From Pareuzebyella sediminis (GTDB lineage Bacteria; Bacteroidota; Bacteroidia; Flavobacteriales; Flavobacteriaceae), in the NCBI RefSeq assembly GCF_008367235.1, contig NZ_VTZS01000005.1, forward strand, positions 1 to 64,000: a stretch of DNA of 64,000 nt. The letters are read 5' to 3'. Positions 28,184 to 38,912 of the stretch are shown one piece after another. The first letter of the stretch is position 1. Every line of letters begins with the position of its first letter. A model generated the notes under the pieces. It was not told where the DNA came from. It saw nothing but the letters and a program-made list of their open reading frames with translations, and made no database searches. A program made the position numbers and the translations under genes.

Positions 28184-29641
28184 ATGAACCTAAAAACTAA
28201 CATAAGAAGAAGCACAGTTTTCTTATTTGTTCTTTCTTTGGTGTCGCTACAGGGGAATGCACGATATTTCGATTCAAAGAATCCGGTTAAAGGCTTGACC
28301 GGCATCGCAAATACACCCACAAATATCATTTTCATTTATGCCGACGATTGGGGATACGGAGATCTAGGAATACATGGCAGCACATTTTGTGAGACTCCAA
28401 ACCTTGATAAAATGGCTTCCGAAGGTATTGATTTTCAGAATTTTTCCGTGGTTAATCCGGTTTGCTCTCCGAGCCGGGTAGGGGTAATGACCGGGCAATT
28501 TCCGGCGAGACATTCGGTGCACGGGCATTTCGCTTCGGTGGCATCACATATTGAGCGTCATATGCCCGATTGGCTCGATCCTCAGGCACCTATGCTTCCT
28601 AGAATGTTGAAAAGCGCAGGGTATGCAACTGCCCATTTCGGAAAATGGCATCTTTCCAATACCCATGTGCCGGACGCACCGTCTCCTATCGACTATGGTT
28701 ATGATGAATATGGCGCTTTCAATCTACCTGGTAGGTTTCATCAAATGAATGCGGATTCGACATTATTGAAAACAATTGATTTTGTGAAGCGGCATAAAGA
28801 GGGCCCTTTTTTTATAAATGCATGGATACATGCCACCCATACCCCGCATTATCCAAAGGAGAAGTATTTAAAAAAATTCGAACATTTAGATGAACAAAAG
28901 CAGGTATATGCCTCGATAATTGCTGAATATGATGCACGTATTGGAGATGTATTTCAAACTTTAAAGCAATTGGGAATAGATAAGAATACGTTAGTTGTCT
29001 TTTCATCCGACAATGGTCCGGAGACTACTGGAAATCCAGATGCGAAAATTCTGGAAGACGCTTCTACCGGTCCTGGACTGGGCACGTTTTATTCGGTGGG
29101 TGAAACCGCTGGATTAAAAGGACGGAAACGCTCATTATTTGCTGGGGGGGTTCGGGTACCCTTCATCGCCAGATGGCCTGGAACCATTACTGCAGGAAGC
29201 ATCGATAAAATAACCGAGTTGGCCGCCGTAGACTTATTGCCTACTTTTTTGGAGCTAACGGGGAGGAATTTACCCACGGGGTATAAACCCGATGGTCAAA
29301 GTTTTGTGAAAGCGTTAAAAGGAAAATCCTTTGAAAGAACCGTACCTATTTTATGGGATTGGAGATTTTCATCGAACAGACCCGATTTTTGGCCCTCGGC
29401 CGCCATCAAAGAAAATAATTGGAAACTGTTGGTCGATCAAAGGTCGGGCCGCACCGAATTATACCATATCAAAGTGGATTGGTTGGAGCAAAACGATGTT
29501 TCGGGTCGGTATCGAGAAAAGGTAGATGATCTTTTGAACAAAATCGAGGCCTTTCAAACGACCTTGCCCACATCTGTGGCAAAGCATTGTTTTTCTAAGG
29601 AGCGTGAAAACTCTACCGAACTGATTAATGAACATCGTTGA
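28184..29641 (+). CDS. Type I sulfatase, secreted (CSPSR)
   Basis: A 485-residue sulfatase. The N-terminus has a hydrophobic signal segment (STVFLFVLSLVSLQG) but, unlike its four neighbours, no lipobox Cys, so it is probably soluble in the periplasm or exported. Motifs: IYADDWGYGD, CSPSR (Cys94), AHFGKWHL, FSSDNGPE and GRKRSLFAGGVRVPFIARWP. All catalytic elements are present. An AAAAAAAGGTAAG-type purine stretch precedes the ATG. The substrate is not recognisable. Confidence 0.92.
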   Translation: MNLKTNIRRSTVFLFVLSLVSLQGNARYFDSKNPVKGLTGIANTPTNIIFIYADDWGYGDLGIHGSTFCETPNLDKMASEGIDFQNFSVVNPVCSPSRVGVMTGQFPARHSVHGHFASVASHIERHMPDWLDPQAPMLPRMLKSAGYATAHFGKWHLSNTHVPDAPSPIDYGYDEYGAFNLPGRFHQMNADSTLLKTIDFVKRHKEGPFFINAWIHATHTPHYPKEKYLKKFEHLDEQKQVYASIIAEYDARIGDVFQTLKQLGIDKNTLVVFSSDNGPETTGNPDAKILEDASTGPGLGTFYSVGETAGLKGRKRSLFAGGVRVPFIARWPGTITAGSIDKITELAAVDLLPTFLELTGRNLPTGYKPDGQSFVKALKGKSFERTVPILWDWRFSSNRPDFWPSAAIKENNWKLLVDQRSGRTELYHIKVDWLEQNDVSGRYREKVDDLLNKIEAFQTTLPTSVAKHCFSKERENSTELINEHR

Positions 29642-29708
29642 GCAGTAAGTGAAATGTGGCCATCCAGACATGGGCGGCAGAGCTGTTTAAAAAATAAAAT
29701 AAGGGGGT

Positions 29709-31208
29709 ATGCAACCTGAAAATTTATCATTTAACGCCCAGAGATTTAATATTTTCAAAACTTTTCTGCTATTTATTTCAGTAGGCCTGATGGGTTGTAA
29801 TAGCGAGGTCAAAACCAAGGCAGATATTGAAACTCGTCCGAATATTTTATTTATCCTTGTGGACGACTTGGGCAAAGAATGGATAAGTGCATATGGTGCC
29901 GAAAATATTGAAACCCCCAATATCGACAAATTGGCCAATTCGGGCATGATGTTCCATAATGCGTATTCCATGCCACAGTGCACGCCTTCAAGGGTAACCT
30001 TTTTAACCGGACAATACCCCTTTAGACATGGTTGGGTAAATCATTGGGATGTTCCTCGCTGGGGCGGGGGCGCCCATTTCGACGAAAGAAAGAACCCCTC
30101 ACTCGTACAAGAACTCAAAAGGGCTGGCTATAGAACCTGTATTGCCGGGAAATGGCAGATAGATGATTTTAGAGTGGAGCCCAATGCACTGACCAAAAAT
30201 GGATTTGATGAATTCTGTATGTGGACGGGATTCGAGTCCGGGGTAGAACCTAGTGCCGAACGTTATTGGAACCCTTATATATATACCAAGGAAGGAAGCA
30301 AAACGTATACCGGTGCTTTTGGTCCTGATATTTTCCGTGACTTTATTATTGATTTTTTGAAGGAAAACAAAGATGACCCCATGTTTGTATATTATCCTAT
30401 GGTACTTACACATACGCCATTGGTGAATACACCAGATGAAACTTCAGATGACAAATTGGGCAAACACAAAGCCATGGTCAGGTATACTGACAAGATTGTC
30501 GGTGATCTTATCGAGGCGCTACGGGCGAACGGTCTGTTGAACAACACCTTGGTGGTTTTTACTACGGATAATGGAACTACAACGGGAATATCAGGGACCT
30601 ATAAGGGAAAAACGGTGAGAGGAGGAAAATCAAGCACGATGGAGACCGGTATTAGCGAACCCTTTATCGCGAGCTGGCCGAACCGTATTCAAGCCAATCA
30701 ACAAACGGAGGCATTGGTCGATTTCACAGATGTGCTTCCCACTTTTTTAGATGTGGCAGGAGTTGCTTCCAAAGACTTCTGGAGTGCTGAAAATGCCAAC
30801 CATACCATAGACGGAAAATCCTTTAAGGAGGTGTTGTTCAATGGTACCGATACCTCACAAAGAGATTGGATTCTCGGGATGGGGGGTGGTAATTATGCCC
30901 GTCTCACGGAAAACGGAGTTGAAAATCAATATAATTTCAGGGATAGGGTACTTCGAAATGAAAGATATAAGCTGTACATCGATACAAACAGGATACCGGT
31001 TAAGTTCTTTGATATGAAGAACGACCCCTTCGAAGCCTATAACCTTATTGATAGTATAGGTTCGGCCCCGTATAAAACGAATTTTGATCGATTGATGCGC
31101 GTAGTTTCAAAGTTTCCAGAAAAGGATAACGACCCGAAATACATTCCGAACCCTCCACAAGCATGGGACGTAGAGATAACCGCTGAAAGTCAAGAATGGA
31201 AAAGCTAG
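29709..31208 (+). CDS. Type I sulfatase, lipoprotein (CTPSR)
   Basis: A 499-residue sulfatase, last gene of the plus-strand run. It has lipobox LMGC (Cys30), FILVDDLGKEW, formylglycine motif CTPSR (Cys91), CIAGKWQIDD (the usual His of GKWH is Gln here) and FTTDNGTTTG. The change GKWH to GKWQ affects a residue that in studied sulfatases helps hold or protonate the sulfate, so activity may be altered. A good ribosome site (AAGGGGG) precedes the ATG. The C-terminus ends close to the convergent gltD terminator. Confidence 0.9.
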   Translation: MQPENLSFNAQRFNIFKTFLLFISVGLMGCNSEVKTKADIETRPNILFILVDDLGKEWISAYGAENIETPNIDKLANSGMMFHNAYSMPQCTPSRVTFLTGQYPFRHGWVNHWDVPRWGGGAHFDERKNPSLVQELKRAGYRTCIAGKWQIDDFRVEPNALTKNGFDEFCMWTGFESGVEPSAERYWNPYIYTKEGSKTYTGAFGPDIFRDFIIDFLKENKDDPMFVYYPMVLTHTPLVNTPDETSDDKLGKHKAMVRYTDKIVGDLIEALRANGLLNNTLVVFTTDNGTTTGISGTYKGKTVRGGKSSTMETGISEPFIASWPNRIQANQQTEALVDFTDVLPTFLDVAGVASKDFWSAENANHTIDGKSFKEVLFNGTDTSQRDWILGMGGGNYARLTENGVENQYNFRDRVLRNERYKLYIDTNRIPVKFFDMKNDPFEAYNLIDSIGSAPYKTNFDRLMRVVSKFPEKDNDPKYIPNPPQAWDVEITAESQEWKS

Positions 31209-31263
31209 GGGAGTTCCTATTGAAAATCTTTGGCGAAATTTTATGTCTTGAAAAGGTCTAAAT

Positions 31264-31294
31264 AAAAAAATCCGACCTGAAATTAGATCGGATT
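31264..31294 (-). terminator. Rho-independent terminator of gltB-gltD
   Basis: On the minus strand the stem AATCCGA / TCGGATT is followed by a run of T (TTTTTTTATTT). It begins 27 bases after the gltD stop. Confidence 0.75.
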
Positions 31295-31321
31295 GTATCT
31301 CAATTTTATCTTGGTACTCAG

Positions 31322-32788
31322 TTACACCCTAGGCAAATCCCCTTCACCCTTAAGAGGTAATTCCGATTCTCCCATAAGGTATGTGTCCACATGATATGCG
31401 GCCTCCCTTCCTTCGGAAATGGCCCATACGATCAATGATTGTCCCCTACGCTGATCACCAGCAACGAAAACTCCAGGAACATTGGTCATATAGTTTTCTT
31501 CGGTGGCCTTAATATTTGTTCTTGCATCGGCTTTAAGGCCAAGTTGTTCGGCAATCGTCATTTCTGAACCCGTAAAACCAAGCGCCAACAATGCAAGTTC
31601 ACATTTCCATTCTTTTTCTGTTCCTTCGACTTCCTTTAAGACCATAGACTTACCAGGTTCCTTTATCCATTCGACCTTTGAAGTAATCAAGCCGGTCAGG
31701 TTACCGTCTTTGTCTCCTACAAATTTCTTGGTCGAAATACTGAAAAAACGCTCTGCACCTTCTTTATGGGAAGAACTGGTACGTAGCCTCATAGGCCAAA
31801 ACGGCCAAGGTTGTCCTTCGGGCCGATCTTTGGTGGCCATAGGCATGATCTCGAAGTTCGAGACCGACTTGGCACCTTGTCTGAAAGAAGTGCCGATACA
31901 ATCCGATCCTGTATCGCCTCCACCGATTACAATAACATCTTTATCGGTAGCCAAAATTTCATTATCGAACTGCTTTACGCCATCAACGCGCCTATTGTTT
32001 TGAGGTAGAAAATCCATCGCCTGAACAACACCATTCAAATCGGAACCTTCAATAGGCAGGTTTCTGCGAACGGTGGCACCACCGCAAAGTACAATTGCAT
32101 CAAACTCTTCCTGTAGTTGATCGGCTTTGATATCCTTGCCAATATGAACTCCACATTTAAATTCAATGCCTTCCGCTTCCATTACCTCAAGGCGTCTGTC
32201 GATAATATGTTTTTCCATTTTAAAATCTGGAATTCCATAGCGAAGAAGTCCGCCCGGTTTTTCGTCCCGTTCAAAAACGGTCACAAAATGACCGGCCCGA
32301 TTCAACTGTTGGGCGGCTGCAAGGCCTGCAGGACCAGAACCTACTACGGCCACCTTTTTCCCCGTCCTATTTTCTGGTGGACACGGAACGACCCATCCTT
32401 TCTTAAATGCAGTCTCTACAATGTTCTTCTCGATATTTTCGATGGTAACAGGGTCTTCGTTGATTCCCAGCACACAGGCTTCCTCACAAGGTGCAGGACA
32501 TAATCTTCCGGTAAATTCTGGAAAGTTGTTGGTGGCGTGCAAGACCTCTGCGGCCTTTTCCCATTTGCCCTTGTAAACCGCATCGTTAAAATCAGGAATG
32601 AGGTTTCCTAACGGACACCCGCTATGACAAAAAGGAATACCGCAATCCATACATCGGGCTCCCTGATTTTTAAGCTCTTTTTCCTTCAAGGGCTTCGTAA
32701 ATTCCTTATAATTTTTAACGCGCTCATCTACTGGAGCATAGGGCTCCACTTTTCTATCGAATTCCAGAAATCCTGTAATCTTTCCCAT
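31322..32788 (-). CDS. gltD: Glutamate synthase small subunit
   Basis: A 488-residue FAD-dependent NADPH oxidoreductase subunit of GOGAT, which passes electrons to the large subunit for glutamate formation from glutamine and 2-oxoglutarate. The N-terminus has the Fe-S cysteines (CMDCGIPFCHSGCPLGN and CPAPCEEACVLG), then the first dinucleotide fold VAVVGSGPAGLAAAQQL, the NADPH fold VIVIGGGDTGSDCIG, and the C-terminal GVFVAGDQRRGQSLIVWAI FAD contact. It lies 8 bases downstream of gltB, in one operon. Confidence 0.97.
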   Translation of the reverse strand: MGKITGFLEFDRKVEPYAPVDERVKNYKEFTKPLKEKELKNQGARCMDCGIPFCHSGCPLGNLIPDFNDAVYKGKWEKAAEVLHATNNFPEFTGRLCPAPCEEACVLGINEDPVTIENIEKNIVETAFKKGWVVPCPPENRTGKKVAVVGSGPAGLAAAQQLNRAGHFVTVFERDEKPGGLLRYGIPDFKMEKHIIDRRLEVMEAEGIEFKCGVHIGKDIKADQLQEEFDAIVLCGGATVRRNLPIEGSDLNGVVQAMDFLPQNNRRVDGVKQFDNEILATDKDVIVIGGGDTGSDCIGTSFRQGAKSVSNFEIMPMATKDRPEGQPWPFWPMRLRTSSSHKEGAERFFSISTKKFVGDKDGNLTGLITSKVEWIKEPGKSMVLKEVEGTEKEWKCELALLALGFTGSEMTIAEQLGLKADARTNIKATEENYMTNVPGVFVAGDQRRGQSLIVWAISEGREAAYHVDTYLMGESELPLKGEGDLPRV

Positions 32789-32796
32789 TTCTCGAT

Positions 32797-35700
32797 TTAT
32801 ATCGTTTCTAATTTTTCTCTTTCAAGACGAAGCAATGCTTGTCTGTACTCTTCAGGTAATACCTTGACGAACTTGGGGAGGCAAATTTCCCACTTTTCTA
32901 GAATGCGTTGTGCTAATGGACTTAGCGTGGCATTATAGTGACTTTCTATAAGGTCTTTCAATTCTTTAATGTCATTATCTTCGGTCACCTCAAGTAAGTT
33001 CAAGTCGTCGTTATTGCATTTTTTTCGGAAGTTTTTCTTCTCATCGAATACATAGGCAATACCACCGCTCATACCAGCGCCGAAATTTCGTCCAACTTCA
33101 CCAAGAATTACGGCCACACCGCCGGTCATGTATTCGCAACCGTGGTCTCCTATTCCTTCGACCACCGCTTTGGCACCCGAATTACGAACGCAAAAGCGCT
33201 CGCCTGCCTTACCATTGATATAGGCTCGCCCGGCGGTCGCCCCATAAAGGGTTACATTCCCGGTAATCACGTTCTCCTCGGGAATAATAGTCGAACCTTC
33301 AGGCACCTTGATGACCAATTTTGCCCCTGAAAGCCCTTTGCCCAAATAATCGTTTGTTGTACCGTTTACGGTCATCGTGAGACCACGGGTGGCAAAAGCG
33401 CCAAAACTTTGACCTGCCGAACCGGTAAAATTCAATCTTAGGGTATTTATTGGTAGACCTTGGGCTCCATACACTTTGGAAATCTCATTACTAATGATTG
33501 CACCAACGGCTCTATCCGTATTCTTAATCGGAAACTCAAGGGTCAATTTTTCTTTACGGAACAATGAAGGATTGGCTTTGTCGATGATATCGAATTCTAT
33601 CGACTTGTCAACATTATGTTTCTGTTTCTGAGTGTTGTAAAATTTGGTTCCTGCTGGTACATCTACTTGATATAAAATAGGGGTTAGATCTATACCTGCC
33701 GCCTTGTAATGTTCTATGGCCTTTTTGCGGTCTAGTTTTTGAACTTGGCCGACCATTTCGTTCACGGTCCTAAAGCCTAGTTGTGCCATAATCTCGCGGA
33801 GTTCTTGTGCCACGAAGTACATGTAATTGACTACATGTTCAGGTTTGCCCTCAAACTTTTTACGTAGTTCGGGATTTTGGGTGGCGATACCAACGGGACA
33901 TGTATTTAAATGGCAGACACGCATCATAATACAGCCAGAAGCTACTAAGGGAGCGGTAGCAAAGCCGAACTCTTCGGCCCCTAATAAACAGGCGACTGCA
34001 ACGTCGCGACCTGTTTTCAACTGACCGTCGCATTCCAGTACGATCCGGTTGCGAAGATCGTTCAATACCAAGGTCTGTTGTGCCTCTGCGATCCCTAGTT
34101 CCCAAGGGAGGCCGGCATGTTTTAAGGAAGTAAGGGGTGAAGCCCCGGTTCCTCCATCAAATCCGGAAATCAGTATTACGTCGGCCTTTGCCTTGGAAAC
34201 CCCGGCGGCTACCGTTCCCACACCTACCTCAGAAACTAATTTCACATTGATTCTTGCCTTGCGGTTGGCTGATTTAAGATCATAAATCAGTTGCGACAAA
34301 TCTTCAATAGAATAGATATCGTGGTGGGGTGGGGGCGAAATCAGTCCTACATAGGGCGTAGAATTCCTGGTTTTGGCAATCGAAGGGTTTACTTTAGGCC
34401 CGGGTAATTGCCCTCCTTCCCCTGGCTTGGCACCCTGTGCCATTTTAATCTGAATTTCCGATGCATTGGTAAGATAGTTCGAGGTTACACCAAACCTACC
34501 GGAAGCAACCTGCTTAATGGCACTATTGCGCCAATCACCCGTAGCATTTCTGTAAAAGCGTTCTTCATCTTCCCCGCCTTCGCCCGAGTTGCTCTTGCCG
34601 CCGATTCGGTTCATGGCAATAGCCAAGTTTTCATGGGCCTCTTTACTTATCGAACCATACGACATGGCCCCGGTTTTGAATCGCTTTACGATTTCTGTCC
34701 ATGGCTCTACTTCTTCGATAGGAATGGGGTCATAGTTCGAAAACTCGAAAAGACCACGAATAGTCATGAGACTTTTTGATTGCTCGTTGACCATTTCGGA
34801 GAATTCCTTATAGGTATCGGGCTCGTTGCCCCTTACGGCCTTCTGTAATTTAGCTATGGATAATGGGTTGAACATATGTTTTTCGCCGTGACGTCTCCAA
34901 CGGTATTCACCTCCTATTTCTAGATCGAGCGCCCCGGCAACTTCTTTTTTACCAAAGGCGTTGCGGTGACGTTTGGCAATTTCTTTTTCAATCTCGTACA
35001 GGCCGATACCTTGTATTCTTGTCGGTGTATTGGGGAAATATTTCTCCACCACCTTAGTGTTGATTCCGATACATTCGAAAAGTTGTGAGCCACGGTACGA
35101 ATTCAAGGTCGAAATACCAATTTTGTTCATGACCTTAAGAATGCCTTTTCCAATCGCTTTGTTGTAGTTCTTTACGGCCTCCTCAAAGGTGAAATCGGTG
35201 ATGTCATGTTCTTGTATCTGCTCGCCGATAATTTCATTGACCAGATAAGGGTTGATCGCACTCGCGCCGAAACCAAAAAGAAGACAGAAGTGATGTACCT
35301 CCCTAGGTTCTGCAGATTCAATAATGATACTGAGTTTGTTTCTTCTGCCCAATCGCTGCAATCCACTATTCACATAGGAGCAAGCTAAGAGGGCCGGTAT
35401 CGGTGCTTCTGCTTGGTTGACGTTCCTATCCGACAGGATAATAATATTAGCTCCTTCATTAATAGCCGCAGAAGCTTGATCCAGAACAGATTGCAATGCG
35501 TCTTCAAGACCGTTTAGACCTCTTTCTATCTCATATAGGGTGGGAATGGAAACTACTTTGTAATCTGGGCTTGCATCATAATTTTTGATTTTATCCAAAT
35601 CCTCTTTTGAAATCACCGGATTTTGAATTTTGAGCTTACGACAATGAAGCTCCGAAAAATCAAATATGTTATGGTCACTTCCCAAGGTTAGACTGATATC

Positions 35701-37305
35701 GGTTATTAGTTCTTCACGGATGCCGTCCAATGGTGGATTAGTCACTTGGGCGAACAATTGTTTGAAGTAGTTATAGATCAGTTGTGGCCTTTCGGATAAC
35801 ACTGCAATCGGGGTATCCGATCCCATTGAACCGATGGGCTCTTTGGCATTTTTCCCCATAGGGAGAATAATCGTGTTGATGTCCTCCAAGGTATACCCGA
35901 AAACTGATTTTCTTTTTTCCAAAGAGGCCTCCCCCAAGAAGAGTGGACAATCGTTATAGGGTATATCTTTTAGGTGCACCAAATTATCGTCAAGCCATTT
36001 TTTATAAGGGCGTGCTTTTGCGATTTTTTCCTTGATTTCCTCGTCGTTTACAATACGGCCTTCCTCCATATTGACCAAAAACATTTTTCCGGGTTCGAGA
36101 CGACCATGAAATTCAATATTTTCAGGAGCGATCTCCAATACGCCCGTCTCCGAAGACATTACTACATATCCGTCTTTGGTCACTGAATAGCGCGAAGGTC
36201 TTAAGCCATTTCGGTCTAGAACGGCACCGATGTAATTGCCATCGGTAAAAGGTATCGAGGCAGGACCGTCCCAGGGCTCCATCATACATGAATGGTACTC
36301 ATAGAAAGCCCTTTTTGCTTCTGACATGTCCAGATTTTTCTCCCATGCCTCGGGAACGAGAATCATCATGACTTCGGGCAATGAACGCCCCGTCATTAAC
36401 AAAAGTTCGACGACCATATCCATTGTGGCCGAATCCGATTTGCCTGGAAGTATAATGGGGAGAATATTTTTTATTTCGTCGTTGAAAAGATCGCTTTGCA
36501 ACAATTCTTCCCGCGAACGCATACGGGAAACATTGCCCCGAAGCGTGTTTATTTCACCATTGTGGCACATGTATCGAAAAGGTTGCGCAAGATCCCAGGT
36601 AGGGAATGTATTTGTCGAAAACCGCTGGTGAACCAAAGCTAATCGTGTAACCACCCGAGGGTCCATCAAGTCTTTATAGTAAAGACTGATGTCTTTGGGC
36701 ATCAAAAGGCCTTTGAAGATGATAATTTTAGTAGAAAGGCTGGGCAAATAAAAGAATTTGCTTTCGGATAACTTTGATTTAATGACCGCGTGCTCTGATA
36801 CTTTTCTGGCGATATATAATTTAAGGTTGAAATCGAAATCTTCTTGTTCATCGTTTTCTTTGCCCACGAAAATCTGTTTCACGAAGGGCTCGGTTTCCAT
36901 TGCAATTCTACCAGGTATCGACCGGTTGACCGGAACATCGCGCCAACCTAAAAGCTTCAACCCTTGTTTTTTGATATTCTCTTCCAATACAGAGGTGCAG
37001 AATTCACGCTGATTTTCCTTTTGTGGTAGAAAAACGTTGCTTACTGCGTAACCACCTGGTTCCGGAAGTTCGAAGTTGCACACGGCCTTGAAAAAATCAT
37101 GGGGGATATCAATCAATATACCGGCGCCATCGCCTGTTTTTCCGTCGGCACTTACGGCACCTCGGTGCTGTAATTTCACAAGGATTTCAAGTGCCTTATG
37201 GATAATGTCATTGGACTTTTTTCCCTTAAGGCTACAAATGAATCCTGCTCCGCAGTTGTCATGTTCAAATTCTGGTAGGTATAACCCTTGTTTCTTCAGC
37301 GTCAT
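32797..37305 (-). CDS. gltB: Glutamate synthase large subunit
   Basis: A 1502-residue GOGAT alpha subunit of normal length. The class II amidotransferase domain is at the N-terminus; the expected catalytic Cys follows a 17-residue propeptide (DNCGAGF, Cys18), with [20 protein letters not shown]. The central domain, the FMN/2-oxoglutarate barrel ([24 protein letters not shown]) and the 3Fe-4S cysteines ([17 protein letters not shown]) follow, and then the GXGXG C-terminal helix domain. It forms glutamate together with GltD. The GATase and synthase parts are intact and there is no sign of decay. Confidence 0.97.
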   Translation of the reverse strand: MTLKKQGLYLPEFEHDNCGAGFICSLKGKKSNDIIHKALEILVKLQHRGAVSADGKTGDGAGILIDIPHDFFKAVCNFELPEPGGYAVSNVFLPQKENQREFCTSVLEENIKKQGLKLLGWRDVPVNRSIPGRIAMETEPFVKQIFVGKENDEQEDFDFNLKLYIARKVSEHAVIKSKLSESKFFYLPSLSTKIIIFKGLLMPKDISLYYKDLMDPRVVTRLALVHQRFSTNTFPTWDLAQPFRYMCHNGEINTLRGNVSRMRSREELLQSDLFNDEIKNILPIILPGKSDSATMDMVVELLLMTGRSLPEVMMILVPEAWEKNLDMSEAKRAFYEYHSCMMEPWDGPASIPFTDGNYIGAVLDRNGLRPSRYSVTKDGYVVMSSETGVLEIAPENIEFHGRLEPGKMFLVNMEEGRIVNDEEIKEKIAKARPYKKWLDDNLVHLKDIPYNDCPLFLGEASLEKRKSVFGYTLEDINTIILPMGKNAKEPIGSMGSDTPIAVLSERPQLIYNYFKQLFAQVTNPPLDGIREELITDISLTLGSDHNIFDFSELHCRKLKIQNPVISKEDLDKIKNYDASPDYKVVSIPTLYEIERGLNGLEDALQSVLDQASAAINEGANIIILSDRNVNQAEAPIPALLACSYVNSGLQRLGRRNKLSIIIESAEPREVHHFCLLFGFGASAINPYLVNEIIGEQIQEHDITDFTFEEAVKNYNKAIGKGILKVMNKIGISTLNSYRGSQLFECIGINTKVVEKYFPNTPTRIQGIGLYEIEKEIAKRHRNAFGKKEVAGALDLEIGGEYRWRRHGEKHMFNPLSIAKLQKAVRGNEPDTYKEFSEMVNEQSKSLMTIRGLFEFSNYDPIPIEEVEPWTEIVKRFKTGAMSYGSISKEAHENLAIAMNRIGGKSNSGEGGEDEERFYRNATGDWRNSAIKQVASGRFGVTSNYLTNASEIQIKMAQGAKPGEGGQLPGPKVNPSIAKTRNSTPYVGLISPPPHHDIYSIEDLSQLIYDLKSANRKARINVKLVSEVGVGTVAAGVSKAKADVILISGFDGGTGASPLTSLKHAGLPWELGIAEAQQTLVLNDLRNRIVLECDGQLKTGRDVAVACLLGAEEFGFATAPLVASGCIMMRVCHLNTCPVGIATQNPELRKKFEGKPEHVVNYMYFVAQELREIMAQLGFRTVNEMVGQVQKLDRKKAIEHYKAAGIDLTPILYQVDVPAGTKFYNTQKQKHNVDKSIEFDIIDKANPSLFRKEKLTLEFPIKNTDRAVGAIISNEISKVYGAQGLPINTLRLNFTGSAGQSFGAFATRGLTMTVNGTTNDYLGKGLSGAKLVIKVPEGSTIIPEENVITGNVTLYGATAGRAYINGKAGERFCVRNSGAKAVVEGIGDHGCEYMTGGVAVILGEVGRNFGAGMSGGIAYVFDEKKNFRKKCNNDDLNLLEVTEDNDIKELKDLIESHYNATLSPLAQRILEKWEICLPKFVKVLPEEYRQALLRLEREKLETI

Positions 37306-37628
37306 AGATTATGGTATTTCCTCAAAAATAGCTTTTTTGATGAATTTTTTACAGCATTTTGGATATTATCGAATAGAAATCCAACGTTTTTAATTAAACG
37401 TTAAAAAATATGTAATAATGGATTATCTGGTTGTTTAATTTAACAGAATGATAAAATTAATCCATTTCTTAATCTTATAAAAGGTTTTAAGGGGGGTGAT
37501 TCGGAATAAGTGCCACTTTATAACAAAACAGCCCTTATTTTTCAATTAAAAATTGATGTAAAGGGGCTAAGTACTTCGTTTACCCCTGTTAAAATAGAGG
37601 GGGTAGGTACTTTGTTTATTAAATGAAC
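37306..37628. other. Intergenic region upstream of gltB, with an imperfect direct repeat
   Basis: No gene is seen in these 323 bases. A minus-strand TATTTTTG (37323-37330) fits the -7 consensus 18 bases before the gltB ATG but lacks a -33 box. Near the acyl-CoA dehydrogenase stop, a 20-base segment (37563-37582) recurs imperfectly 36 bases later (37599-37618), with about 16-17 matches, both containing GTACTT.GTTTA. Confidence 0.5.
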
Positions 37629-38774
37629 TTATGACTTTCTTAAAATCTCCCTTGAAATTACGATTTTCTGAATTTCTGAAGTGCCCTCATAGATTTGTGT
37701 GATTTTGGCATCACGCATTAAACGTTCGACGTGATAGTCTTTAACATAGCCATTGCCCCCATGTATCTGCACGGCTTCGACCGTGGTGTCCATGGCTACC
37801 TGTGAAGCATAAAGCTTGGCCATGGCTCCTGAAAGATCGTAATTGTGCCCATTGTCCTTATCCCAAGCCGCTTTGTAAACTAAATGACGTGCTGCCTCGA
37901 TCTGGGTATGCATATCGGCTAATTTAAATGCGATGGCTTGGTGATTGGCGATTTCGGTGCCGAAAGCTTTACGTTCCTTAGCATATTTTAGTGCAAGTTC
38001 ATATGCCCCTGCTGCGATGCCCAAGGCTTGTGCCGCAATACCGATACGCCCCCCTGCAAGAGTTTTCATTGCAAATTTAAATCCAAAACCGTTCTCACCA
38101 ATTCTATTTTCTTTAGGTACCTTGACATCGTTAAAGTTCAAGGAATGGGTGTCACTTCCGCGGATGCCCAGTTTATTTTCCTTGGGCCCTATTTCAAAAC
38201 CGGGCGTATCTTTTTCCACAATGAGGGCGTTGATACCTTTGTGCCCCTTCTCTTTATCCGTTTGGGCAATGACTAAGTATACTTCTGCCGAACCGCCGTT
38301 GGTAATCCAGTTCTTGGTCCCGTTCAGCACATAGTGGTCTCCATTGTCTATGGCCGTTGTTTTCTGTGATGTGGCATCACTGCCCGCCTCGGGCTCTGAT
38401 AGGCAAAAGGCCCCGATGATTTCTCCAGAGGCCAAACGGGTCAAATACTTTTGTTTTTGCATGTCGGAGCCGAAAGTTTCAATGCCCCAGCAGACCAAAG
38501 AATTGTTGACCGATACAATTACCGAAGCCGATGCATCGACTTTTGAGAATTCTTCCATGGCAATTACATACGACAGGGTATCCATGCCGCTACCATTATA
38601 TTTAGGGTCGGTCATCATCCCCAGAAAACCCAATTCCCCCATTTTTTTTATTTGCTCGCCAGGAAAGCTCTGCTTTTCATCCCTCTCAATCACCCCTGGA
38701 AGTAATTCCGTCTGAGCGAAATCACGTGCCGCTTGCCGTATCATCAAATGTTCTTCCGATAATGATAAATCCAT
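37629..38774 (-). CDS. Acyl-CoA dehydrogenase (short/medium-chain, butyryl-CoA type)
   Basis: A 381-residue flavin acyl-CoA dehydrogenase for the first step of beta-oxidation or amino-acid-derived acyl-CoA oxidation. It has AFCLSEPEAGSDA and NGTKNWITNG in the FAD/substrate region, GRIGIAAQALGIA, and the catalytic base Glu in IYEGTSEIQ near the C-terminus. Length and spacing are typical. It is a single gene; the neighbours on both sides are unrelated or divergent. Chain-length specificity is not certain. Confidence 0.95.
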   Translation of the reverse strand: MDLSLSEEHLMIRQAARDFAQTELLPGVIERDEKQSFPGEQIKKMGELGFLGMMTDPKYNGSGMDTLSYVIAMEEFSKVDASASVIVSVNNSLVCWGIETFGSDMQKQKYLTRLASGEIIGAFCLSEPEAGSDATSQKTTAIDNGDHYVLNGTKNWITNGGSAEVYLVIAQTDKEKGHKGINALIVEKDTPGFEIGPKENKLGIRGSDTHSLNFNDVKVPKENRIGENGFGFKFAMKTLAGGRIGIAAQALGIAAGAYELALKYAKERKAFGTEIANHQAIAFKLADMHTQIEAARHLVYKAAWDKDNGHNYDLSGAMAKLYASQVAMDTTVEAVQIHGGNGYVKDYHVERLMRDAKITQIYEGTSEIQKIVISREILRKS

Positions 38775-38904
38775 AGTAATCCAGTGTTATGTTCAGTGCA
38801 AATATAAAGGTATGGAAGAAAACCCTTCAGGTTTAAAAAATATACCGATCCCAGGGTTTTTTTGAATTGAGTGCCAGAACGGTTCAATTCAAACCGCAAA
38901 TTTT

Positions 38905-38912
38905 TATATTTG
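38905..38912 (+). promoter_or_regulatory. Candidate -7 box for the dehydrogenase-nhaD-tonB operon
   Basis: TATATTTG is a match to TAnnTTTG, 131 bases before the dehydrogenase ATG; -33 is weak. The predicted leader holds a tiny frame ATG-AGA-CAA-CAC-TAA (38951-38965) followed at once by a GC hairpin CCGCC-ATA-GGCGG (38967-38979). Confidence 0.4.

Noticed and set aside
31503-32003. A 166-codon plus-strand frame
   Set aside because: It is antisense to gltD, which is intact and recognisable.
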